This document shows positions 1-8,677 of a stretch of 38,163 nucleotides of DNA, one piece after another. The DNA comes from Planctomycetota bacterium (GTDB taxonomy: Bacteria; Planctomycetota; JAFGQW01). Under the pieces are notes generated by a model. The model had not been told where the DNA came from, made no database searches, and saw nothing but the letters and a program-made list of their open reading frames with translations. Numbering within the stretch: position 1 is the stretch's first letter; the number at the start of each line of letters is the position of its first letter. The translations under genes were made by a program, and so were the position numbers. The stretch covers positions 1 to 38,163 of the forward strand of contig JAFGQW010000343.1 of the NCBI GenBank assembly GCA_016935485.1, written 5' to 3'.

Positions 1-24
1 TCGAACAGGGTGGGCAGTGCAGCA

Positions 25-2562
25 ATGGCAGGCATACCCAGGTACAAGCTGATTCTGCACGAGGAGACGGGGCGCCGGGAGGTGGATGTCGGCCCCGGCC
101 CGGCCGTGGTCGGCCGCTCGGCGGAGAACTCGGTCAGAATCGAGCACGCCTCGATCTCCAGACGCCATTGCGAGGTCCGATTCTCGCCCGAGGGGGTGGA
201 GCTCCGGGATCTGGAGTCTTCCAACGGCACGTGGTTGAACGGCCAGCGGATCTCGCGGATCCAGGTGCGCCCCGGGGACGCGCTTCAGTTCGGCCATGTG
301 CGCGCCGAGATCGTCGCCCTGGAACCGCAGGAATCGTCGGAGCGCGACGAGGGCGGCCCCGCGGAGTCGGCGCCCGCATCGCCCTACACGCTCGTGATCG
401 TGGACGGCGAGTGCGCCGGGGAGCGCTTCGGGCTGCGGCGGTGCCGCATGACGGTCGGGCGGAGCAATGCGAGCGACATCCGCGTGAAGGGGCTGGGGGT
501 GTCGGCCCAGCACGCCGAGATCGTGTGGGACGGAGAGACCCCCGTGCTCAGGGACCTCGACAGCACGAACGGGCTGATTCACGCCGGGCGGCGCGTGGCG
601 TCGATCGCGCTCAAGCACGGGCTGTGCGTCGGCGTCGGCAAGGTCAACGTCCGGATCGAGGGACCGGGGGACGAGATCGAGATCGAGGGGGATCCGGGGC
701 TGGACCGGGAAGCGCTGGCGCAAACCTCGGACGAGACTCTTCAGTTCCACCACGTCACCCAGGTCCAGCCGCCGCGTCGGCGCGGCGTCGGCGCGCTGGT
801 CGGGCTCCTCGTGCTGTTGCTCGTGCTGGCGGCTGCGGCCTACTTCGGTCTGAAGCCGGCGTCCTCCCGGGGCCAGGGGGGACGGCTCTTCGGCACGGTG
901 GAGCCGCCCAGGGACAGTCTCCTCCAGGCCGGTTTCAGTGCGGAGGAGGCCGAGGCGACCGAGTTCTGGCTGCTGGCGAGCCCGAGGGGCAGTTCTCTCT
1001 CGCGCAGCCCCGCGGCCGCGCGGACCGGGCGCTTCGGCTACCGGCTGGAGCGAACCGAGGAGGCGGAGCCCGGACGGCCCACGGTGGCGGTCTACCGCGA
1101 GCCGCTGCGGGTGGATGCCCGCCGGCGCTACGAGCTGAGCGCGTGGGTCAGGCGCGAGTCCGGCGATGCCGAGGCCACGCTGATGGTCCGGTTCCTCGCG
1201 CCGGGCGGCGAGGTGGTCTTCGAGCGCTTCGGCGCCCGGGTGCGTGCGGACGAGCCGCAGCTTGTGGAGCTTTCCCCGACCGTGCCCGAGGCGGTCGATC
1301 GGGTGGAGATCGGGCTGGTGGCCTGGGGTGGTCCGGGCGCGCTCGCCTTCGACGACGTGGTGCTCCGGCCGTCGGCGCTGGCGCCGAGGACCGACGCGCA
1401 CATCGCCAGTCGATTCTCGATCGAGCTCCTCCCCGACGGCGTCTGGAGCCTGCGCGAGGACCGCAGCTGGCTGCTCCGGCGCGCGGAGTATTTCCTCGAG
1501 AGCGAAGCGGAGCGTTTCGTGCAGTCCTTCTTCGCCCGCCCGGGCGGCGCGGGGATCGTGCAGCGCGACGGCGTCACCCAGTGGGCCGGCACGCTGGCCG
1601 GTCCCGAGCCCCAGGCGGGCGCGTTCGCGCTGGCGATCGCCGGCGCCGACGTGGTGACGTTCACGTACGAGCCCTGGAAGGGTGCGGGTGGCAAGCGGGA
1701 CGGCCTGGTGCTGTGGGTCCGGCGGGCCGACGTGGAGGCGGGAGTCCTGGCCGCGGTCGGAGGCGACGTGTCGGTCCAGCGGGGCCCGTTTTCGATGGAG
1801 GCGGTCGAGGCGTTGGTGCTAGGCACCGGGACGCGCAAGATCCGGCTGGTGCTCGAGCCGCCGCTCAACGCGGAGCTCCTCGAGGTCGACCGCGATTTTC
1901 GCCTGGAACTGAGCCGGCGCCACGCGGCCGACGAGCCGCTCGTGCTGCGCCTGAACACCTCGATCATCGATCTGCTGGCCGCGGCGCGCACCGCCCTGGA
2001 CAAGGGCCGTGACGCCCTCGGCCACGAGCGCTACGGCGAGGCGTACCGCCACCTGAACCAGCTTCTCGGGGAGTTTGCCGTCGATCTCGGCGACGTGGAC
2101 ACGGCGCACCGGCTGATCGCCCAGGTGCAGCAGGAGTTCCGCGGGCGGCACGCCGCGGTCAAGGAGCGCGCCGACCGCGCGGCGTTCTTTCGGGACCGCG
2201 ACGAGGTCGGCGCGGTGCTGCAGGAGGCGCTCGCCCTGCAGCGCGCCTACCAGAAGACCCCGGTGGAAGGCGAGGCGCGGGCCATCGTGGAGAAGCTGGA
2301 GAGCCTGAGAAGCGAGCTGGAGGCCGGCCGCGCCGCGCGGGAGGCCCGCGCGCTGTTGCTGCTGGCCCGGGATGCGAAGGAGCGCGGCGATATCGGATTC
2401 GCGGAGGAGTACTACCGTACGGTGATGGACCGCTGTACGGGTACGCCGTTCGCGGCCGAGGCCGAGAGCGAGCTGGCCGAGATGCAGCGGGTGGCGGCGG
2501 AGCTGGAGCGAAAGTCGGAGAGCGAGCCGGAGGGGCGTCCGGAGAGCCGCTCGCTGCGGTAG
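25..2562 (+). CDS. Double-FHA, single-pass membrane protein
   Basis: The protein has 845 residues. Two FHA (phosphothreonine-binding) domains occupy roughly residues 8-105 and 122-215. The first has the full signature: GRS at 30-32, SRRH at 45-48 and SSNGT ending at 69. The second has GRS at 145-147, a QH pair and STNG, but Leu replaces the Thr after NG. A transmembrane helix follows at about 254-276. The outer part is beta-rich and resembles a carbohydrate-binding or jelly-roll domain (about 300-460). It ends in a long helical, TPR-like, coiled-coil-rich segment from about 650. FHA domains read Ser/Thr-kinase phosphorylation, so the protein could link cytoplasmic signalling to the secretion cluster that follows; that link is inference. 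ATG at 25 is preferred over an in-frame GTG at 10, but neither has a convincing ribosome binding site. Upstream context lies outside the window. Confidence 0.85.
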   Translation: MAGIPRYKLILHEETGRREVDVGPGPAVVGRSAENSVRIEHASISRRHCEVRFSPEGVELRDLESSNGTWLNGQRISRIQVRPGDALQFGHVRAEIVALEPQESSERDEGGPAESAPASPYTLVIVDGECAGERFGLRRCRMTVGRSNASDIRVKGLGVSAQHAEIVWDGETPVLRDLDSTNGLIHAGRRVASIALKHGLCVGVGKVNVRIEGPGDEIEIEGDPGLDREALAQTSDETLQFHHVTQVQPPRRRGVGALVGLLVLLLVLAAAAYFGLKPASSRGQGGRLFGTVEPPRDSLLQAGFSAEEAEATEFWLLASPRGSSLSRSPAAARTGRFGYRLERTEEAEPGRPTVAVYREPLRVDARRRYELSAWVRRESGDAEATLMVRFLAPGGEVVFERFGARVRADEPQLVELSPTVPEAVDRVEIGLVAWGGPGALAFDDVVLRPSALAPRTDAHIASRFSIELLPDGVWSLREDRSWLLRRAEYFLESEAERFVQSFFARPGGAGIVQRDGVTQWAGTLAGPEPQAGAFALAIAGADVVTFTYEPWKGAGGKRDGLVLWVRRADVEAGVLAAVGGDVSVQRGPFSMEAVEALVLGTGTRKIRLVLEPPLNAELLEVDRDFRLELSRRHAADEPLVLRLNTSIIDLLAAARTALDKGRDALGHERYGEAYRHLNQLLGEFAVDLGDVDTAHRLIAQVQQEFRGRHAAVKERADRAAFFRDRDEVGAVLQEALALQRAYQKTPVEGEARAIVEKLESLRSELEAGRAAREARALLLLARDAKERGDIGFAEEYYRTVMDRCTGTPFAAEAESELAEMQRVAAELERKSESEPEGRPESRSLR

Positions 2563-2646
2563 GTGCGGCAGCGGACCGATCGGCGGAGATCGCCGTGGTG
2601 GCGGCCCGGATGGCCGTCGAGTCGAGAGGAAGCGGGAGCTGAGCGG

Positions 2647-4383
2647 ATGGCGCGTTTCGGCATGGGCATCGACCTGGGCTCCGACAGCGTCAAGATCGTG
2701 CAGGGTCGGTTCCGGGGCGAGACCTTCCACGTGGTCAAGGCGCGCCGGCTCCGCCTGCCGCCGGGCGAGGATCACGCCGCGTTCCTCAAGCGCACGCTCG
2801 CGGGCGAAGGCTTCCGCGGGGCAGCGCTCCTCGGTCTGACCGGCAAGGACATCATCATTCGTTACACGCAGGTGCCGCCGGTCACCCCGCAGCGCTTGAA
2901 GACGCTGATGGACTTCGAGGTGAGCGAGATCATCGCGCAGAGCGGCGGCGACGTCGTCGCGGACTACGCGCTGCTGCCGCTCGACGAGGGCTCCGAGGAG
3001 GAAGAGCTGGTGCTCCTCGGGCTGGTGAAGGACGCCTTCCTGTCGGCGCGCATGGAGGCGCTCAAGGCGCTCGGGATCCGCGTGCAGGGCGCGTGTCCGA
3101 ACGCGCTCGGGCTGTTCAACTGCTTTCTCAAGAACGGCGACTTCCGCAGCGAGGAGCTCACCCTGCTGCTGAACCTCGGCGCCGAGAACTGCGACATCGC
3201 GCTACAGAAGAACGCGCAGCTGATCTTCGCGCGCAACCAGTCCCTCGGCGGGCGGGCCTTCACGCGGGCGATCATGGAGGGACTCGGCGTGGACGAGGTC
3301 CGCGCCGAGCGCTTGAAGCAGCTCAAGGCGGACCTCACGGCCCTGCTGCCGGGCCGGCGCCCGGAGCAGGCCGAGGAGCGGCTTGCGCGCACGCTGGTGG
3401 GACCGGCGGGCCGGCTCTTCTCGATGGTGCAGTCGACCCTGACCTTCGCGAAGAACCAGTCCAAGATGTACAACCTCAAGCTGGGCCGGGTGCTGCTCTC
3501 GGGCGGCGGTTCCCGGCTGCGCGGGCTGGACGCCTACCTGTCCCAGAACCTGGGCGTGCCGGTGGAGCGCTTCGATCCCCTGCCCCGGGTGGATCTGTCG
3601 GCGCTCGCGCCGGAGTCGGCGCGCGAGGTCGCCGGCCACGGCGCGGAGCTGGCGGTTGCACTGGGTCTGGCCGAGATGGCGGTCGATCCGCGCTTCTTCC
3701 GCATCACGCTGCTGCCGGAGAAGGTCCGCAAGCGACTGGAGTTTCGCCGCAGCACGGCCTTTCTGATCGCGGCCGGGGTGGCGATCGTCTGCTTTCTCGG
3801 GCTGAGCTTCTTCAAGGCGCGCACCGAGAACGCCCACGCCGCGGCCTGGCAGCGCAAGGTCTCCGAGGAGCGCCACCAACGCGACAAGCACTTGCGCGAC
3901 TACCGGGAGGTCGAGCGCGCCAACCGGGAACTGGCCGAGAAGGTCGACCGGCTGGCGCGGCGCCGCAACTTCGGGGCGGCGCTCGTCAAGGCGTGGCGCG
4001 CGGTCGAGAAGCACCTGCCGGCGGAGTTCTGGATCCGGGAGCTGAAGCTGGAGTCGGTGCCCTTCCGCGCGATCGGCGAGGAGGGGACCCGGGCCTCCCG
4101 GTCGCCGGCCGTCCCGGTCGGGCGCAGTGCGCGGGACGCCGCGCCGCCCGGACCGGAGATCCCGACGCTCGTCGTGGTCGGCGCCGGCCGCCAGACCGGG
4201 CGGCAGCTGGTTCCGGCGCTCAACGACTACGTGGCGGCGCTCCGCGAGGAGGAGGACATCCGGCTGGTGCAGCGCACTGACAAGCTGGGCGCCGGTCAGC
4301 TGGAGTTCACGCTCTATTTGCACATGGTGGCGCCTCCGGCCGCGCCCGAGCCCGTGGGCGACAAGGACGGGCAACAACCGTAG
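2647..4383 (+). CDS. PilM-PilN fusion / GspL-like assembly protein
   Basis: The protein has 578 residues. The N-terminal ~340 residues form an actin/FtsA-like ATP-binding fold of the PilM/GspL type, with an early GIDLGSDSVKIV phosphate loop and a later LLSGGGSRLRGL motif. A transmembrane helix lies at about 369-390. It is followed by a basic coiled coil (about 395-445) and a periplasmic ferredoxin-like segment typical of PilN or the C-terminal half of GspL. The protein would anchor the pseudopilus assembly platform and contact the secretion ATPase, which is not in the window. ATG 2647 is preceded by GGGAG at good spacing; the open frame runs further upstream without any similarity. The gene lies 84 bases after the FHA gene and just before the GspM/PilO-like gene. 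GspL and a PilM-PilN fusion cannot be told apart from sequence reading alone. Confidence 0.85.
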   Translation: MARFGMGIDLGSDSVKIVQGRFRGETFHVVKARRLRLPPGEDHAAFLKRTLAGEGFRGAALLGLTGKDIIIRYTQVPPVTPQRLKTLMDFEVSEIIAQSGGDVVADYALLPLDEGSEEEELVLLGLVKDAFLSARMEALKALGIRVQGACPNALGLFNCFLKNGDFRSEELTLLLNLGAENCDIALQKNAQLIFARNQSLGGRAFTRAIMEGLGVDEVRAERLKQLKADLTALLPGRRPEQAEERLARTLVGPAGRLFSMVQSTLTFAKNQSKMYNLKLGRVLLSGGGSRLRGLDAYLSQNLGVPVERFDPLPRVDLSALAPESAREVAGHGAELAVALGLAEMAVDPRFFRITLLPEKVRKRLEFRRSTAFLIAAGVAIVCFLGLSFFKARTENAHAAAWQRKVSEERHQRDKHLRDYREVERANRELAEKVDRLARRRNFGAALVKAWRAVEKHLPAEFWIRELKLESVPFRAIGEEGTRASRSPAVPVGRSARDAAPPGPEIPTLVVVGAGRQTGRQLVPALNDYVAALREEEDIRLVQRTDKLGAGQLEFTLYLHMVAPPAAPEPVGDKDGQQP

Positions 4384-4445
4384 GGGCGTGCGCTGCCCCC
4401 GGTGCGATGGGGGCGCGCGGGCCCCGGGCTGGCAGGGAACGCGAG

Positions 4446-5201
4446 ATGGATTTCGAGGAACTCTGGGCCGAACACAAACCGTTCATCCTCCTGGTGGGCA
4501 TCGCGCTGATCGTCCTGCTGGTCTTCCAGGGGGTGAAGACGGCAATCTACACGGACGATACGGGGCGCGCGCTGGCCTCGGCGTCCCGGTCGCTGGCGAG
4601 CCTCCGGAGCGAGCCGGTCGCAAAGCGCAGCGAGGTCGCCGAAGAGCGGGAGCGGGAGGCCGAGCTGGGGGAGCGCCTCGAGCGCCTGCGCGGCGAGCTG
4701 ACCCTGAACGTGCCGGACGATTTCCGCCTGCCCGAGGTCAACGCGAAGTCCGCCTTCACCCGGGTCGTCCAGGAGACGCGCGACAAGGTGGCCGAGGTCG
4801 CCGGGCTGAAGAACCTGCACGTTCCCTACGAGCTCGGCGTCCCGAGCATCACGCCCAACACCCGCGAGGAGATGGACCGCTACCTTCTGGGCCTGGCGGT
4901 GGTCGAGCGCGTGGTGACGTACGCGGTGGACGAGGGGGTGAGGCGCGTGGAGTCGATCGAGATCAGACCGGCGCGGGGCACCGGCTTTCTCCGGGAAACG
5001 CGGGTGACGTTCCGCGTCCTGACCGAGGGGCGGGTGCTCGGCGCGCTGCTCGACCGGATTCTCGACCCCGCGAACCCCCTGGTGCTCACCCAGTTCCAGG
5101 TGACGCACCCGCCCCGCGGGGAGGGCGTCGTCGCCACGCTGGGGATTTCGATCGTGGAGGTCGACCCGGACCGGCCGGTCGGCGAGGAGGGAGTGGGCTA
5201 G
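4446..5201 (+). CDS. GspM/PilO-like assembly protein
   Basis: The protein has 251 residues. It has a short cytoplasmic tail, one transmembrane helix at about 12-30, a charged coiled coil at about 40-95 and a periplasmic alpha/beta domain. This is the layout of PilO and GspM, the partners of PilN and GspL in the inner-membrane platform. Primary sequence similarity in this family is low, so the call rests on topology, size and position right after the PilM/GspL-like gene. ATG 4446 has AGGGA seven bases upstream and puts the helix at the usual distance from the N-terminus; the upstream ATG at 4407 adds only an Arg/Gly-rich stretch. Its stop codon shares one base with the GTG start of the next gene, suggesting translational coupling. 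Confidence 0.75.
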   Translation: MDFEELWAEHKPFILLVGIALIVLLVFQGVKTAIYTDDTGRALASASRSLASLRSEPVAKRSEVAEEREREAELGERLERLRGELTLNVPDDFRLPEVNAKSAFTRVVQETRDKVAEVAGLKNLHVPYELGVPSITPNTREEMDRYLLGLAVVERVVTYAVDEGVRRVESIEIRPARGTGFLRETRVTFRVLTEGRVLGALLDRILDPANPLVLTQFQVTHPPRGEGVVATLGISIVEVDPDRPVGEEGVG

Positions 5202-7897
5202 TGGGTGGTCTGATCACGAAGGAGAAGATCGTCTTCGTCCTCGCACTGGTGCTGCTGGTGTGGGGGCTTCGCGGCGCGCTCTCCCCAGCGAATCCGGCGG
5301 GTTCGGTGCCCCCGGGCCGGCCGCTGGAGAAGACGCCGCCGCCGTTCCTGTCACCGGATCTCCGGCTGGCCGAGACCGACGAGCTCTACCGGGAGCGGGG
5401 CCGGGACCTCTTCGCTGAGCCCATCGCCTTGAAGCCGCTCAGCCCGCTCGAGCTGGCGCCGCCGCCGCTCGTGCAAGCGCCGCTGACGGCCCCGCCGCCC
5501 GTGCCGGGTCCCCCGCCGCGTCACTGGGCGGGGTTGCGCCACCACATGCCTCCGGCCACGGCCGCCGGCGGCGGGGCTCAAGCCGGCCGGGCGGGGGCGC
5601 CCGCCGCGGGGAGCGAGCCGGGGACGGCGACGCCCGGAGCGGACGAGGCGAAGAAGGCGGAGGCGAAGGTCGATCCCGCCAAGACGTACGACTCCGTGAT
5701 CCGCAGGGCGAGCACCACGCGGCTCTACGGGCGGATCCGCAATCCGGATCCCCTGGCGCTCGTCGAGGCGGAGAAGGATGACGAGGAGAACCAATTCGTC
5801 TTGAAGCGCGGCGCGCGCCTCGAGTTCGACTACTTTGACCCGGCCACGGGGCTCCGGCGCGGCGCGGAGACATTCGGAGCGGGCGATCTGGAGGTGTTCT
5901 CCCTGGCAGCCACTCCCACGAACCTCTACGCGATCAAGCGGCGCCGCCTCCCGCCGGGCAGCGTGAACAGCCGGATCGCGCTGGCCCGCTGGCTGACGAG
6001 CATCGGCCGGGTGGACTGGGCCGCGGGGGAGTATCGCGAGGCCATGAAGCTCGACCCGCGCCGCAAGGACCTCTACCTCGAGCTCGGGCAGACGCTCGAG
6101 CGCGAGTACCTCTGGGAGGATGCGCTGCAGTGTTACCGCAGCGCCCGCGAGCAGGGCGTGGACGATCCGGCGCTGCTCTACCGCGAGGGGCTGTTGCTCA
6201 AGCGGTTCGGCCTGATTCCGGCGGCGTTCGGGCGCTTCCGTCAGGCGCTCGAGGTCGATCGCGGGGACACCCGGTCGCGCATCGCGCTCGGGGAGTGCCT
6301 GGTGCGGCTCGGCCGGGTCGACGAGGCCGTGGTCGAGCTGAAGCAGGCCTACGGGGCGAGTGCGCCGGCGGGCACGCCCATCGCGAGCACGCTGTGGTTC
6401 GACGCCGCGGTCGCGCTCGGCCGGGCCTACCTGGCGGCCGGCGACTTCAAGGAGGCGGCCCGCTACTTCCGCGCGGTCGTGGACGCCGACCGCGCCCGCG
6501 AGCACAAGGAGGCGTTCCACGGGCTCGCCGCCACCCTGTACGCGATGGGCGGCAGCGAGGCGCTGGGGGAGGCGCTGCCGCTGTGGGCGGCGGGAGACCG
6601 GTCGCCGCTGACGCGCGTCGCCCTGATCCATCGGGGCTACGCCCTGGTGCGGCTGGGTCGATTCGGCGAGGCGCGCGAGGCGCTCGAGCAGGCGCTCCGG
6701 GAGGATCCGCTCCACGCCGATCTGGCCCTCCTCGGCCTCGCGTTCGTCGCGGAGTGCGAGGGCAAGCACGACGAGGCGCTCGAGACCTACGAGGAGGCGC
6801 TGGTGCGCAATCCGACGCTCCTCTACGCCCACCTGGCCATCGGGCGGATTCAGCGGCAGCAAGGCGACCCCGAGGCGGCCCGGGCCGCGCTGGCCCGCCT
6901 GCTGGACCAGGCGCCGGACGCGGTGGATGCGCTGCTCGAGATGGCGCTGGCTTGCCTGGCGGTCAACCAGACCCCCGAGGCGCTCCGGTACCTGGAGCGG
7001 GCGCGCCAGCTCGAGCCGTCCTCGCTCGCGCTCACCTCGGCGTACGGAGCGTGCCTGCTGCGCGCGCAGCGCGAGGAGGCCGCGATGGCGGTGTTCCAGT
7101 CCGTTCTGGCCCGGCGCGACGACGACCCGCTGGCGCTGGCCAGCGCCGCCGTCGTGCACTACCGCCGGGGGGACGTGCCCAAGGCGATCGGCAATTTCCA
7201 GTCGACGATGGAGGCGGGGCGCAACGACCCCCGGTTCCGGAACATCGTGGAATACGCGCGCCGCACCGCGGCGGCCATCGAGGACAACGCCCGCAAGCGC
7301 CTCTGGGAGGACGACTTCAACCGGACCGAGATCCGCAACGACTGGAGCACGGAACACTCCCACGGGGTCGTCATTCGCAGCGCGAAGGGTGCGGTCGAGT
7401 TCCACGGAACCCAGCAGGTCGGCGACGCGGAGACGGCGCTCCTGCGCACCGTGTCTCTGGGCCAGCTCGTCTCCTTCGACGTGGCGCTCACGGTCCCCGA
7501 GGGCACCCGCGCGGCGATCGGCGTGGAGATCGTGGTGCGCCGCAGCAGTCAGGATCGCACCGCCGTGCGCGGCGCCATCCAGTTCGTGCGCGACCCGCGG
7601 GGGCAGCTCGCCTACCGCATCCACGAGGGCGAGGGCGAGTTTGCGCCGTGGCAGCTCGTCGGCCGGGCCTGGCCGGCCGGCGCGGGGGTGCGCCTGGGCT
7701 TCCAGCGGTCCGGCGAGCGGGAACAGGCGTGGAGCCTGACGCTCGATGGCCGCGTCATCCAGCGCGACATCGAGGTGAAACCGCTGCGCGGCTGGAATCG
7801 GGACGCGCAGATCGGCGTGTTCGGAGCGGCCAAGATCGGCACCGAGTGGGCGTGCACGGTCGACGACGTGCGCATGATTCTCCGGGTGGATTCGTGA
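5201..7897 (+). CDS. Membrane-anchored TPR protein with C-terminal beta-sandwich
   Basis: The protein has 898 residues. An N-terminal transmembrane helix (about 9-26) is followed by a Pro/Ala-rich linker (about 28-165). A small folded region comes next (about 170-250), then a long array of TPR repeats (about 260-690) with the usual A/G-Y-A spacing and repeated LxLDPxxxDLYLELG-like units. The last ~200 residues start with a DDFNR motif and are beta-rich, with a pattern like concanavalin/LamG-type sandwiches. The TPR array should be extracytoplasmic and could act as a scaffold for pseudopilins or secretion partners; this role is inferred from position only. The GTG start overlaps the previous stop (TAGTG) and has AGGAGG ten bases upstream. 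The stop overlaps the next ATG (TGATG). Confidence 0.8.
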   Translation: MGGLITKEKIVFVLALVLLVWGLRGALSPANPAGSVPPGRPLEKTPPPFLSPDLRLAETDELYRERGRDLFAEPIALKPLSPLELAPPPLVQAPLTAPPPVPGPPPRHWAGLRHHMPPATAAGGGAQAGRAGAPAAGSEPGTATPGADEAKKAEAKVDPAKTYDSVIRRASTTRLYGRIRNPDPLALVEAEKDDEENQFVLKRGARLEFDYFDPATGLRRGAETFGAGDLEVFSLAATPTNLYAIKRRRLPPGSVNSRIALARWLTSIGRVDWAAGEYREAMKLDPRRKDLYLELGQTLEREYLWEDALQCYRSAREQGVDDPALLYREGLLLKRFGLIPAAFGRFRQALEVDRGDTRSRIALGECLVRLGRVDEAVVELKQAYGASAPAGTPIASTLWFDAAVALGRAYLAAGDFKEAARYFRAVVDADRAREHKEAFHGLAATLYAMGGSEALGEALPLWAAGDRSPLTRVALIHRGYALVRLGRFGEAREALEQALREDPLHADLALLGLAFVAECEGKHDEALETYEEALVRNPTLLYAHLAIGRIQRQQGDPEAARAALARLLDQAPDAVDALLEMALACLAVNQTPEALRYLERARQLEPSSLALTSAYGACLLRAQREEAAMAVFQSVLARRDDDPLALASAAVVHYRRGDVPKAIGNFQSTMEAGRNDPRFRNIVEYARRTAAAIEDNARKRLWEDDFNRTEIRNDWSTEHSHGVVIRSAKGAVEFHGTQQVGDAETALLRTVSLGQLVSFDVALTVPEGTRAAIGVEIVVRRSSQDRTAVRGAIQFVRDPRGQLAYRIHEGEGEFAPWQLVGRAWPAGAGVRLGFQRSGEREQAWSLTLDGRVIQRDIEVKPLRGWNRDAQIGVFGAAKIGTEWACTVDDVRMILRVDS

Positions 7898-8580
7898 TGC
7901 AGAGCTCGACACGGAACCGAACGCCGCCCGCGGCCCGGGCCGCGGGCGGCCGGCCGCGCGGCGCGCGCGGTTTCACCCTGATCGAGATCCTCGTGGTGCT
8001 GACCATCCTGGCGGCGCTGATCGCGGTGGTCACACCGGTGCTGTTCAAGGCCCAGGAGGAGGGGCAGCGCGCCGTCACCGCGGCGGCCATCCAGACGATC
8101 AAGACGGCGCTCAAGATGCGCGCCGCCGACCCCCGGATCGGCGACGTGCCGCCGACCTCGCTCGCGGCGGCGGGGTTCGACCCGCCGAACGATATCAACG
8201 AGGGGATCGAGGTGCTCGTGGCGCTGCTCGGCGCCGAGGACGCGCCGTCCAATCCGTTCGAGGACGACTCGAGGCTCGTCAACCTGGACGGGGATCGCGA
8301 CCCGACGCGGATGACATACCAGCGCTCCCGGGAGTTCTTCGAGTATGCCGACTCGTGGGGCAACCCGCTCCTCTACTTTCGGCTGCGCGACTTCTCGGAC
8401 AACCCCGACGCCAAGGTGCGCTACCAGATCCTGAGCGGCGCGATCCTCGAGGTGGGGCCGATCCGGAGCAAGAAGACCGGGTCGTTTGCCGGCGTGAGCG
8501 ACGGCTTCCAGCTGATCAGCCTGGGGCCCGACGAGGAGTTGGGCACCGACGACGACGTGGTGAGCTGGAGCGGGTCGTAG
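7897..8580 (+). CDS. gspG: Major pseudopilin, GspG-type
   Basis: The protein has 227 residues. A basic leader ends in Gly followed by the class III prepilin motif FTLIEILVVL, with Glu at mature position 5, and a hydrophobic helix. This is cut and N-methylated by the prepilin peptidase. Two C-terminal marks point to GspG rather than a minor pilin. One is DSWGNPLLYF at about 152-161, matching the DxWGNPYxY family motif. The other is SLGPDEELGTDDD near 208-220, matching the acidic calcium-binding loop of T2SS major pseudopilins. It would polymerise into the periplasmic pseudopilus. It is longer than the usual ~140-150 residues because of insertions between helix and WGNP. It is coupled to the preceding TPR gene. 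Confidence 0.88.
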   Translation: MQSSTRNRTPPAARAAGGRPRGARGFTLIEILVVLTILAALIAVVTPVLFKAQEEGQRAVTAAAIQTIKTALKMRAADPRIGDVPPTSLAAAGFDPPNDINEGIEVLVALLGAEDAPSNPFEDDSRLVNLDGDRDPTRMTYQRSREFFEYADSWGNPLLYFRLRDFSDNPDAKVRYQILSGAILEVGPIRSKKTGSFAGVSDGFQLISLGPDEELGTDDDVVSWSGS

Positions 8581-8677
8581 CGGTTGCCGGCCGGCCCGCG
8601 ACCGGGCACGTGCGGCGTCCGGTCCCGGGGCTCGGGCCTCCAGATCGGGAGAGGACAGCGCGAACGGGAAGGAAGCG

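Noticed and set aside
5351-7912. 853-residue minus-strand frame opposite the TPR gene
   Set aside because: Composition is typical of a shadow frame; the TPR repeats and transmembrane helix are on the plus strand.
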